Shown: one piece after another, positions 17,711 through 25,012 of the stretch
How the letters are laid out: the number at the start of each line of letters is the position of its first letter
How positions within the stretch are numbered: the first letter of the stretch is position 1
Assembly: GCF_900102815.1 (NCBI RefSeq)
Contig: NZ_FNGF01000002.1
Coordinates: 868,001-932,000, forward strand
From: Glycomyces sambucus
GTDB taxonomy: Bacteria > Actinomycetota > Actinomycetes > Mycobacteriales > Micromonosporaceae
DNA: 64,000 nt
Direction: 5' to 3'
The notes under the pieces: model-generated
Databases searched by the model: none
What the model was told of the DNA's origin: nothing
What the model saw: only the letters and a program-made list of their open reading frames with translations
Translations under genes and position numbers: made by a program

Positions 17711-17725
17711 TATTACACTCTCATC

Positions 17726-18370
17726 ATGAACGTCGTCAAGGGCACGGGAAAGCGGGCCGAGAAGGCCCGAGCGACCAGGCTGAAGATCCTGGAGGCCGCC
17801 GAGCGGCTGTTCGTCGAGCACGGCTACGGGATCACCACCGTCCAGGAGGTCGCCGACGCCGCCGGGGTCGCGGTGCAGACCGTCTACTTCACCTTCGGCA
17901 ACAAGCGGACCCTCATGAAGGAGCTGGTGGACCTCGTCATCGCGGGCGACGACGAAGCGGTCGCCACCGTGGACCGGGAGTGGTTCACCGCCGCGCTCGC
18001 GGCGCCCGGCGCGGCGGAGCTCCTGGACCGGTACACCGCCGGGGCCGCCGGCATCCTCGGGCGGCTCGCCCCGGTCATGAAGGTCGCCGAGACCGCGGCC
18101 GCCTCCGACCCCGCGCTCGCCGAGCTGTGGCGCAGCGACGAGGACCCCCGCTACACCGTCGCGCGCCGCGCCGCGTCCGCCCTCGTCGCCAAACCCGATG
18201 CGGCGCAGGGACTCGACGAGGCGTCCGCCGCCGACGAGCTGTACGGCCTCACCAGCCCCGAGCTGTACCTCGCGATGACCCGCTCGCGCGGCTGGAGCCC
18301 CGAGCGCTGGCGGGAGTGGACGCTCGGCCTCCTGGTGTCGCGCCTGTGCGAGGGGACCGCCGATGCGTGA
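17726..18370 (+). CDS. TetR/AcrR family transcriptional regulator
   Basis: A 214-residue TetR protein with a basic N-terminus (GKRAEKARATRLKILEAAE) and helix-turn-helix TTVQEVADAAGVAVQTVYFT. The ATG at 17726 has no ribosome binding site; TAGTAT (17708-17713) can act as -10 element, placing the transcript start within a few bases of the ATG, so the mRNA is probably near-leaderless. It is divergent from the DoxX/ABC-2 operon and overlaps the next gene trmO by 8 nt. It probably represses the exporter. Confidence 0.9.
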   Translation: MNVVKGTGKRAEKARATRLKILEAAERLFVEHGYGITTVQEVADAAGVAVQTVYFTFGNKRTLMKELVDLVIAGDDEAVATVDREWFTAALAAPGAAELLDRYTAGAAGILGRLAPVMKVAETAAASDPALAELWRSDEDPRYTVARRAASALVAKPDAAQGLDEASAADELYGLTSPELYLAMTRSRGWSPERWREWTLGLLVSRLCEGTADA

Positions 18371-18827
18371 GTTCCACCTGCGGCCGGTCGGCCGCGTCAG
18401 CGGCGGCCGGGACGAATGGGTCGAGGACGACTGGGCCGGAGTCGAGGCCGTCGTCCGGCTCGACGCCGACCGCTTCCCGCCCGAGGCGACCCTCGGCCTC
18501 GACGAGTTCTCCCACCTCGAAGTGGTCTTCCTGTTCGACCGCGTCGACGAGGCCGCGATCCGGCTCGAACCTCGTCCCGCCCGCGGCAACCCCGAATGGC
18601 CGCCCGTCGGCGTCTTCGCCCACCGGGGTCCCTTCCGGCCCAACAGGATCGGCGTCTCCAGGTGCCGGCTGCGCGCCGTCGACGGGCTCGATCTCCACGT
18701 CACGGGCCTGGACGCGCTCGACGGCACCCCCGTCCTCGACGTGAAGCCCTGCGTCCGCGAGTTCGAGCCGCGCGGACCCGTCTCGCAGCCGGGATGGACC
18801 GACGACCTGATGCGCGACTACTACTGA
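18363..18827 (+). CDS. trmO: tRNA(Thr) t6A37 N6-methyltransferase TrmO-like
   Basis: A 154-residue protein of the TsaA/YaeB (UPF0066) family. The diagnostic block AHRGPFRPNRIGVSRC (86-101) and the later DVKPCVREFEP (126-136) are present, both part of the S-adenosylmethionine and tRNA binding beta-barrel. Family members add a methyl group to t6A at position 37 of tRNAs reading ACY codons. It overlaps the TetR gene by 8 nt, an odd partnership for a tRNA-modifying enzyme, which may reflect simple read-through. Confidence 0.83.
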   Translation: MREFHLRPVGRVSGGRDEWVEDDWAGVEAVVRLDADRFPPEATLGLDEFSHLEVVFLFDRVDEAAIRLEPRPARGNPEWPPVGVFAHRGPFRPNRIGVSRCRLRAVDGLDLHVTGLDALDGTPVLDVKPCVREFEPRGPVSQPGWTDDLMRDYY

Positions 18828-18838
18828 GGCACCGTGGG

Positions 18839-19618
18839 TCAGTGGACCGACAGGCCGCCGTCCACGAAGATCGCCTGCCCGGTGACGTAGCCGGAGGCGC
18901 GGCTCGCCAGGAACACCGCGGCCCCGGCGAAGTCCTCGGCCAGGCCGTTGCGGCCGATCATGGTGCGCGCGGCCAGCGCCGCGACCTTCTCGGGGTCGGC
19001 GGCCAACCGCTCGTTGAGCGGCGTCAGCACGATCCCGGGCACCAGCGCGTTGCAGGTGACGCCGCGGGGCGACCACGCCTCGGCCTGCGACCGGGCCAGC
19101 GATTCGAGGGCGCCCTTGGAGACGCCGTAGGCGCCGCTCTGGACGAACGCCCGGTGCGCCTGCTGGGAGCTGATGTGGATGATCCGGCCGAAGCCCCGCG
19201 CGGCCATCCCGGGTCCGAAGCGCTGGCCGAGCAGGTACGGCGCTTCGAGGTTCACCGCCATCGTGGCGTCCCACACCGCGTCGTCGATCTCCCCCATCGG
19301 CGGGCGGAGGTTGATCCCGGCGGCGTTGACGAGGATGTCGGGCTCTCCGAAGACCGCGGCCGCCTCCTCGGCGGCGGCGCGCACGCCGTCGCGGGTGCTC
19401 AGGTCGGCGCTCACCCATCCCGCCCGGCACCCCTGGGCCGCAAGCGCATCGACGGTGTCGGCCAGCGCCGCCTCCGTCCGCGCCACGACCACGGTGCTCG
19501 CCCCGGCCCGCGCCAGCGCCGTGGCGATGGCCCGGCCGATGCCCGAACTCCCCCCGGTCACCACCGCGGTGCGGCCTTCCAGCGAGAACAGTTCGGCGAG
19601 AAACGGATGCGGTGTCAT
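18839..19618 (-). CDS. SDR family oxidoreductase
   Basis: A 259-residue classical short-chain dehydrogenase. The dinucleotide motif TGGSSGIG is at 21-28, NAAG at 98-101 and the catalytic Ser150/Ser151, Tyr164 and Lys168 (YGVSK) follow. Residues after the second strand (ARTEA) suggest NADP(H). It most resembles gluconate or 3-oxoacyl reductases. It converges on trmO with only 11 nt between the stops. The substrate is unknown. Confidence 0.87.
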   Translation of the reverse strand: MTPHPFLAELFSLEGRTAVVTGGSSGIGRAIATALARAGASTVVVARTEAALADTVDALAAQGCRAGWVSADLSTRDGVRAAAEEAAAVFGEPDILVNAAGINLRPPMGEIDDAVWDATMAVNLEAPYLLGQRFGPGMAARGFGRIIHISSQQAHRAFVQSGAYGVSKGALESLARSQAEAWSPRGVTCNALVPGIVLTPLNERLAADPEKVAALAARTMIGRNGLAEDFAGAAVFLASRASGYVTGQAIFVDGGLSVH

Positions 19619-19749
19619 GCCCGAACCCTAGAGCACCCGCACGTCAGCGCCTGGGTTCACCGATGAGCACGAGTGAGATGGCCCTCGCCGGTGCGGGAGA
19701 GACAGGTTCGGGGACACCGCGGTGGGGCGGAAGCTGATTGCATTGGCGC

Positions 19750-20148
19750 ATGACGTTCAGAGTGCGGATCCCGGTCTGGTTTCCCTTGGGCCTCGGCGGC
19801 GCCTTCCTCGTGATGGGCGCCCTCGACCTGCTGTCCTCCTCGCTCAACAGCGGGTTCGACCTGTTCGGCATCGTCTGGTGCGTGGTCGGCGCGAGTACGG
19901 CGCTGGCGTGTCTGAACTTCGCGGTCCTCAAGGTCGAACCCCACCGGATCGTCAGCCGCCGGAACAACGGTGCCGTCAAGGTGCCGCTCGGCCCCGACGA
20001 CCGCCTGTTCGCCGCCGACAGGCGGCTGTGGGTGCTGCGCCGGGGGAGCCACTGGGAGGAGATCGCGCTCAACACTCCCATGCTGCGCGGGAGCGACTGG
20101 GCCGCGTTCGAGCAGGCCGTTCACCGGCGGTGGCCGCCGAGCCGCTGA
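19750..20148 (+). CDS. small membrane protein of unknown function
   Basis: A 132-residue protein with two hydrophobic helices in the first half (about 7-25 and 38-58) and a soluble C-terminal part (VEPHRIVSRRNNGAVKVPLG) that may resemble a PH-like beta domain. The ATG at 19750 was chosen; a TTG at 19738 with GGAAG just upstream would add four residues and is possible. No operon partners are evident and I do not recognise a family. Confidence 0.6.
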   Translation: MTFRVRIPVWFPLGLGGAFLVMGALDLLSSSLNSGFDLFGIVWCVVGASTALACLNFAVLKVEPHRIVSRRNNGAVKVPLGPDDRLFAADRRLWVLRRGSHWEEIALNTPMLRGSDWAAFEQAVHRRWPPSR

Positions 20149-20170
20149 GCCTGCGCCGTCGAGGAGCGCG

Positions 20171-20464
20171 TCAGTCGACGCCTTCGACGATGCGGAAGTC
20201 GCGGTCGACGGCGCCGGAGAGGACTTCCAGGGCCTCCTGGTAGGCCGCGCTCTCGTATGCGGCGACCGCGTGCTCGAAGCTGTCGAACTCGATCACGACG
20301 GTGCGTTCGGCGATCCCGGCGTCGTGGGCGATGACCCGGCCGCCGCGGGCGAGCGCCCGTCCGCCTCCGGCGCGGACGGCCGCGCCGGCCAGCGTGTTGT
20401 ACGCGGCCAGCTTCTCGGGGTCGAAGACGGTGCGGTAGCAGCTCACCCAGTAGCCCTTGGCCAT
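20171..20464 (-). CDS. DUF1330 domain protein
   Basis: A 97-residue protein that fits DUF1330, a ferredoxin-like alpha/beta dimer fold. The N-terminus AKGYWVSCYRTVFDPEKLAAY and ERTVVIEFDSFEHAVAAYES are typical. A ribosome binding site (AGGAGG) lies just before the ATG at 20464. The function of the family is unknown; members often sit beside oxidoreductases. It follows the Nif3-like gene on the same strand with about 100 nt between. Confidence 0.8.
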   Translation of the reverse strand: MAKGYWVSCYRTVFDPEKLAAYNTLAGAAVRAGGGRALARGGRVIAHDAGIAERTVVIEFDSFEHAVAAYESAAYQEALEVLSGAVDRDFRIVEGVD

Positions 20465-20563
20465 CGAAACCTCCTGTTTCGGACCAGGGTACCCGCGGCG
20501 GCGGCGCCCGGGCGCGATCGGCGAAGGAGCGCCGGCGGGACGGGTCGGGGCCCCCGGCCGGTG

Positions 20564-21370
20564 CTAGGCGGGCAGGGGGCGGAAGGGGTCGGCGGTGGGG
20601 AGGAAGGCGACGGGGAGGCCGGGCAGGAGCGCCGCGAGGCGGTCGGCGGTGGCGGACATGCCCTCCTGCTCCGAGGGCACGTGCCCGATGACGATGAGGC
20701 CCTTGGCCAGCCCGGCGCTGACGGCGTCGGCGGCGTAGGCCGCGGTCTCCCATTCGTTCGACTCGCCGATGAGGAGCACGTCGACGTCGGGGCGGGCGAG
20801 GATCGCGCGGTTCTTCTCGAAGCCCCAGAACCCGGGCTGGACCCCGGCGACCGAGACGGGCTGGTCGGGGTCGCCGATGTAGCGCAGGGCGCTCGCCCCG
20901 AGCGCCCGCGCCGTGTGCTCGGCGAGCGCGCCGAGGGTCGTGGCTGGGACGTCGAAGACCCCGGGCAGGTCGGGACGCGCGAAGTCGTTCCAGCCCAGCG
21001 CGTGTGCGGCGCCGTGGACGATCCGGTCGGGGCGCGTGTCGTGCACCGCGTCGTGGAGGCGCCGCACCACGAGGTGGTGCTCGGCGATGAACGCCGCCTT
21101 CGCGCGGTGCACCGGGTCGGCCTCGGCCGCGAGCATCGCGGCCCATTCCTCGCGGTGGTGGTAGTACAGCGGCTCATGGGAGACCACCAGGTCGAGCCCC
21201 TGCGCGACCGCGCGCTGGAGCACGTCGAGGGTCGCCATCATGGTGAACGCGACGCCGTGGACCTCCTGGTCGGCGTCCCCGGCGAGGTACTGGTCGACGG
21301 TCTCCGCGCGCCGGGGCACGCCGAGGTGCGCGTCGACGAGATCCACCACGTCCTGAGCCGTCATCACCAT
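20564..21370 (-). CDS. Nif3-like dinuclear metal-binding protein
   Basis: A 268-residue protein of the NIF3/YqfO family. The early motif DLVVSHEPLYYHH gives metal-binding histidines, and the C-terminal GHVPSEQEG supplies the other conserved His and Glu. Starts at 21370 and 21364 are both possible; the region upstream lacks a strong ribosome binding site. NIF3 proteins are toroidal hexamers with a dinuclear metal site and, in some organisms, GTP cyclohydrolase-like annotation. The role here is unknown. It is divergent from the TetR gene at 21478. Confidence 0.8.
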   Translation of the reverse strand: MVMTAQDVVDLVDAHLGVPRRAETVDQYLAGDADQEVHGVAFTMMATLDVLQRAVAQGLDLVVSHEPLYYHHREEWAAMLAAEADPVHRAKAAFIAEHHLVVRRLHDAVHDTRPDRIVHGAAHALGWNDFARPDLPGVFDVPATTLGALAEHTARALGASALRYIGDPDQPVSVAGVQPGFWGFEKNRAILARPDVDVLLIGESNEWETAAYAADAVSAGLAKGLIVIGHVPSEQEGMSATADRLAALLPGLPVAFLPTADPFRPLPA

Positions 21371-21440
21371 GTGCGCACCATATCCACTCCCGGTGGGCGG
21401 CGTCTTCCCGCACCGGTGCCTGAAATTCGGGGGCCCCGGC

Positions 21441-21473
21441 TTGACACCGATTCGAGAGTGAGTGTTTACTATC
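21441..21473 (+). promoter_or_regulatory. leaderless tetR promoter with operator between -35 and start
   Basis: TTGACA (21441-21446) is a perfect -35. The operator GAGAGTGA-GTGT-TTACTATC (21454-21473) overlaps the spacer and the -10 region (TTTACT). The ATG at 21478 follows within a few bases, so the transcript is probably leaderless. The operator matches the one before the MFS gene at 22069-22088 except for one base in each arm. Confidence 0.6.
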
Positions 21474-21477
21474 AAAC

Positions 21478-22023
21478 ATGGCGGAGAAGCGGCCCCGGGT
21501 CGGCATCGAGCAGCGCCGCCGCCAGATCCTGGAGGCGGCCCTGAAGGAGTTCAGCCACAAGGGGCTCCACGGCGGTTCGACCGTGACCATCGCCAAGGAC
21601 GTGGAGATCTCGCACCCGAACCTCTTCCGCGTCTTCCCGACCAAGCGCGAGCTCTTCATCGCGGTGCTGCACGAGGCGTTCGCGACCGTCGAGCGCCGGA
21701 TGCTCAGGGCCGGCGAGGCCGCCGAGGAACGTCCATTGGAGACGATGGCGGAGGCGTGGGGCGAGCTGATGGAGCAGCGCGAGCTGATGCTCATCCTGCT
21801 CCAGGGATACGCGGCCTCGGAGGACCCCGAGATCCGCGACGTCATGCACCGGTGGACGCAGGAGACGTTCGAGCGCGTGGAGGCGATCCCGAAGGTGGAC
21901 ACCGACATGGCGCACGACTTCGTGGCCGCCGGCATGCTGTACATGGTCGCGGCGTCGATGGACCTGCCCGCCAGGGCGGCCGACGACGCCTGGGTCGACC
22001 GCTTCCTCGCCTCGGGGGCCTGA
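21478..22023 (+). CDS. TetR/AcrR family transcriptional regulator
   Basis: A 181-residue TetR protein with helix-turn-helix TVTIAKDVEISHPNLFRVFP and an N-terminal QRRRQILEAALKEFSHKG helix. The message appears leaderless. A related inverted repeat lies in its promoter and in that of the MFS gene 130 nt downstream, so it very probably represses itself and the MFS/NmrA/Dabb operon. The ligand may be the exported compound. Confidence 0.9.
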   Translation: MAEKRPRVGIEQRRRQILEAALKEFSHKGLHGGSTVTIAKDVEISHPNLFRVFPTKRELFIAVLHEAFATVERRMLRAGEAAEERPLETMAEAWGELMEQRELMLILLQGYAASEDPEIRDVMHRWTQETFERVEAIPKVDTDMAHDFVAAGMLYMVAASMDLPARAADDAWVDRFLASGA

Positions 22024-22068
22024 CCGCTCGGTCGGGCCGTTGGGACGGATCGAATTTCACACCCTAAA

Positions 22069-22088
22069 GATAGTGACCACTCACTATC
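22069..22088. promoter_or_regulatory. perfect palindromic operator before the MFS operon
   Basis: GATAGTGA-CCAC-TCACTATC has perfect 8-bp arms. It lies between the TetR stop (22023) and the MFS start (22154). A near copy with one mismatch per arm covers the tetR promoter at 21454-21473, so one regulator probably controls both. Confidence 0.75.
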
Positions 22089-22153
22089 AAACGGATCACC
22101 GGCGGCCCTCACCGCCGGCGCTCCGGACACACCCACTCACGAGAGACGGAACG

Positions 22154-23575
22154 ATGACCGACCGAACCGCACCCCCGCCGGTGCAGTCCTCCTATCCGCG
22201 GATCCCGCGGGGCCTGGCCCTGACGGGCCTCGCCACCTCGATGTTCCTGATCATCCTCGACACGGCGATGGTCAACCTCGCCGGCTCGGCGATCCGCGAC
22301 GGCCTCGGGCTCACCGCGGCCGAGCTCGCCATCGTCGTCGACAGCTACCTGGTCGCGTTCGCCGGCCTGCTGCTGCTGGGCGGCCGCCTCGCCGACGTGC
22401 TCGGCGCACGCCGGGTCTTCACGGCCGGCATGGTGCTCTACCTCGCCGCGTGCGCCGTCTGCGCCCTCGCCGTCACCGGGCCGATGCTCATCGCCGGGCG
22501 CATCGGCCAGGGCGTCGGCGCCGCGATCGTCGTGCCCTCCTCGCTCGCGCTCATGCTCGCGATCTACGAGAGCCCGGCCGCGCGCACCCGCGCCCTCGGC
22601 ATCTGGGGCATCGTCTCCGGCGCCGGCAGCCTCCTCGGGATCTTCGCGGGCGGCCTGCTGACCCAGGCCGTCGGCTGGCAGTCGGTCTTCTGGGCCCCGG
22701 TCCCGTTCGGCCTGCTCAGCATGCTCATCGTCATGCGGACCGTGCCCTCGTTCCCGGGACGGCCCGGCCGCTTCGACCTCGCCGGAGCCGTCGCCATCAC
22801 CGTCGGCGTCTCGGCCCTCGCCTTCGGCATGGTCGCCGCCTCCGAGGCCGGATGGAGCAACCCGGGCACGCTCGTCGGCATCCCGGTCGGCCTCGCCGCC
22901 ATCGCGGCGTTCATCGCCGCCGAGCGGCGCTCGACCCACCCGCTGGTGCCGCTCGGCGTCCTCCGACGTGGGCCGATCGTCACCGCGAGCGCGGTGATGG
23001 CGCTGCTCGGCGCCACCCTCACCAGCCTGTTCTTCTTCCTGCCGCTGTACCAGCAGGACGTGCTCGGCATGACCCCCGCCGCGGCCGGAACGACCCAGAC
23101 CCCGATCGCGGTCATGCTCATCACCTGCGCGGGCCTCGCACCGGCGCTGACGAACCGCATCGGACTCGGCCGGGCCCTGCCCGTGGCCGTGGCACTCCTG
23201 CTCGCCGGAATCCTCTGGCTCGCAATCAATCCCGTGAGCAGCGGCTACTCCGTGCACCTCCTCGGGTCGTTCACCCTCATCGGCGCCGGGCTCGGCCTCG
23301 GCATCGTCAACGCCACCACGATGGCGGTGCGCGACAGCGGCGAAGGCGAGTCCGGGCTCCTCAGCGGACTCGTGAACGCCGCCCAGCAGCTCGGCGGCGC
23401 CATCGGCCTCGCCGCGCTCGCCGGGATCGCCATCGGCGCCACCGGAGGCCACGGCGACATCGACTTCACCACCGCGTTCTTCAGCCAGGCCGCGCTCATG
23501 GCGGTCGCCCTCGTCGTCGCGCTAGCCGGCGGGCGCCGGTCCCGCGAGCGCGCACTCGCCGCCGCCGCGTCCTGA
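22154..23575 (+). CDS. MFS efflux transporter, DHA2 (EmrB/QacA) family
   Basis: A 473-residue transporter with about 14 membrane helices. The start of helix 1 (TSMFLIILDTAMVNLAGSAI) carries the LDxTxVNxA-type motif of DHA2 drug antiporters, and GGRLADVLGARRVF after helix 2 is the motif A loop. GAGAGACGGAACG precedes the ATG at 22154. It is the first gene of a three-gene operon with NmrA-like and Dabb proteins, controlled by the palindrome upstream. It probably exports a toxic compound that the TetR protein senses. Confidence 0.9.
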   Translation: MTDRTAPPPVQSSYPRIPRGLALTGLATSMFLIILDTAMVNLAGSAIRDGLGLTAAELAIVVDSYLVAFAGLLLLGGRLADVLGARRVFTAGMVLYLAACAVCALAVTGPMLIAGRIGQGVGAAIVVPSSLALMLAIYESPAARTRALGIWGIVSGAGSLLGIFAGGLLTQAVGWQSVFWAPVPFGLLSMLIVMRTVPSFPGRPGRFDLAGAVAITVGVSALAFGMVAASEAGWSNPGTLVGIPVGLAAIAAFIAAERRSTHPLVPLGVLRRGPIVTASAVMALLGATLTSLFFFLPLYQQDVLGMTPAAAGTTQTPIAVMLITCAGLAPALTNRIGLGRALPVAVALLLAGILWLAINPVSSGYSVHLLGSFTLIGAGLGLGIVNATTMAVRDSGEGESGLLSGLVNAAQQLGGAIGLAALAGIAIGATGGHGDIDFTTAFFSQAALMAVALVVALAGGRRSRERALAAAAS

Positions 23576-23641
23576 CAACCGCACCCTGAGCCCGGCAGTG
23601 CCACTGCCGCAACCGATCCACTCGAGTCAAGGAGACCAGCA

Positions 23642-24493
23642 ATGACCGCACCCACCGTCCTCGTGACCGGCGCGACCGGCACCGTCGGTTCCGCCCTCGT
23701 CCCGGCCCTCCAGGCGCGCGGCGCCACCGTCCGCGCCATGGTCCGCGACCCCGAGCGGGCCGTCCCCGGCGTCGAGAACGTCGTCGCCGACCTCAACGAC
23801 CCCGAATCGCTCACGGCCGCTTTGAAAGGCGTCGACGCGGCGTTCCTCAACAGCCCTTCCGCCGCGGACGCCGCCGCGCTCCAGAAGCGGTTCGCCGACC
23901 TCGTGCGCTCGGGCGGGGTGAGCCGGCTCGTGGTCCTCTCGCAGTACGCGGCCGACATCGACTCCCCCGTGCGGTTCCTGCGCTGGCACGCCGAGGTCGA
24001 GGCCCACGTCGCAGGGCTCGGCATCGACCACACCGTGCTGCGCCCCAACCTCTACCTCCAGTCGCTCCTGGGCTTCGCCGACGGCATCGCACAGGGCTGG
24101 TTCGGCGCGCCGGTCGGCGACGCGGCCGTCAGCGCCGTCGACACCAGGGACATCGCCGAGTCCGCCGCGGCCGTCCTCACCACGGCCGGCCACACCGGCC
24201 GCACCTACACCCTGACCGGCCCCCGCGCCGTCACCCACACCGAGATCGCCGCGGTGATCTCGGCCGCCACCGGGAAGCCGATCGCCTTCCAGGACATCAC
24301 GAGTGAGCAGTTCGCCGCCGCCCTCGCGCCCTTCATGCCGCCCTGGCAGCTCGAAGGTCTCGTCGAGGACTACGCGCACTACGCCCGCGGCGAGGCCGCC
24401 GAAGTCCACGCCGCGGTCGCCGACCTCACCGGCACGCCCGCCCGCGACGTCGCCGACTTCGCCCGCGACCACGCGGCCGCGTTCGGCGCCTGA
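23642..24493 (+). CDS. NmrA-like NAD(P)-binding oxidoreductase or regulator
   Basis: A 283-residue atypical SDR. The N-terminal motif VTGATGTVGSAL fits the NmrA/quinone-reductase-like group, and the classical YxxxK is absent. The stretch FLRWHAEVEAHVAGLGIDHTVLRPNLYLQ is typical of the group. It lies 66 nt after the MFS gene and 29 nt before the Dabb gene. In other genomes such proteins are NADPH:quinone oxidoreductases or redox sensors; a role in detoxifying the exported compound is an inference. Confidence 0.82.
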   Translation: MTAPTVLVTGATGTVGSALVPALQARGATVRAMVRDPERAVPGVENVVADLNDPESLTAALKGVDAAFLNSPSAADAAALQKRFADLVRSGGVSRLVVLSQYAADIDSPVRFLRWHAEVEAHVAGLGIDHTVLRPNLYLQSLLGFADGIAQGWFGAPVGDAAVSAVDTRDIAESAAAVLTTAGHTGRTYTLTGPRAVTHTEIAAVISAATGKPIAFQDITSEQFAAALAPFMPPWQLEGLVEDYAHYARGEAAEVHAAVADLTGTPARDVADFARDHAAAFGA

Positions 24494-24522
24494 GACCCCC
24501 GCACACCGACGAAAGGAAGCAC

Positions 24523-24939
24523 ATGATCTACCACGGCATCAGGTTCAGCCTCAAACCCGGACTGTCGCAAGAGGACGTCGACGCCGGACTCGAACGCATG
24601 CGCGTCGCCTCCGGCAAGATCACCGCGATCAAGTCGTGGGTGGTGGGCCGCGACTTCGGCGGCGAGTACGAGTACGGCGCGGTCTCGCAGATCGAGGACC
24701 TCGCCGCGTACGAGGAGCTGATGAACCACCCCGAGCACAACGAGATCGACCGCAGCGGCCTGCCGCTCATCGACAAGTTCGCCTCGTTCGACATCACCGA
24801 CGACCCCGACCCCGAACTGGGCGCCAAGATCGCCGAGATCCACCGGCGCCGCTTCGAGAACTCCCCCGACATCGCCGGACTCGTGGCGGGCCTCGGCGAC
24901 TACAGCGGCAGCGCCGCCCCCGGCAGGCACGGGGAGTGA
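24523..24939 (+). CDS. Dabb family (stress-responsive A/B barrel) protein
   Basis: A 138-residue protein fitting the dimeric alpha/beta-barrel (Dabb) fold. IYHGIRFSLKPGLSQEDVDA and AVSQIEDLAAYEELMNHPEH are typical, the second being the conserved Y-x-x-H-P-x-H helix. Members include polyketide and terpene-related enzymes and heme or stress proteins. Its place in the operon with NmrA and DHA2 proteins suggests a detoxification or tailoring role. A strong hairpin terminator begins 6 nt after the stop. Confidence 0.82.
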   Translation: MIYHGIRFSLKPGLSQEDVDAGLERMRVASGKITAIKSWVVGRDFGGEYEYGAVSQIEDLAAYEELMNHPEHNEIDRSGLPLIDKFASFDITDDPDPELGAKIAEIHRRRFENSPDIAGLVAGLGDYSGSAAPGRHGE

Positions 24940-24945
24940 ATCCGC

Positions 24946-24973
24946 GCGGGGAGCGGCGCGCGCCGCTCCCCGC
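24946..24973 (+). terminator. hairpin terminator of the MFS/NmrA/Dabb operon
   Basis: GCGGGGAGCGGC pairs perfectly with GCCGCTCCCCGC around GCGC, starting just after the Dabb stop. It separates that operon from the GMC oxidoreductase gene. There is no U-tract, as is usual in actinobacteria. Confidence 0.7.
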
Positions 24974-25012
24974 CCCTCCGCCCGATCGACCTCACCCCTG
25001 GAGCGCACCCCC

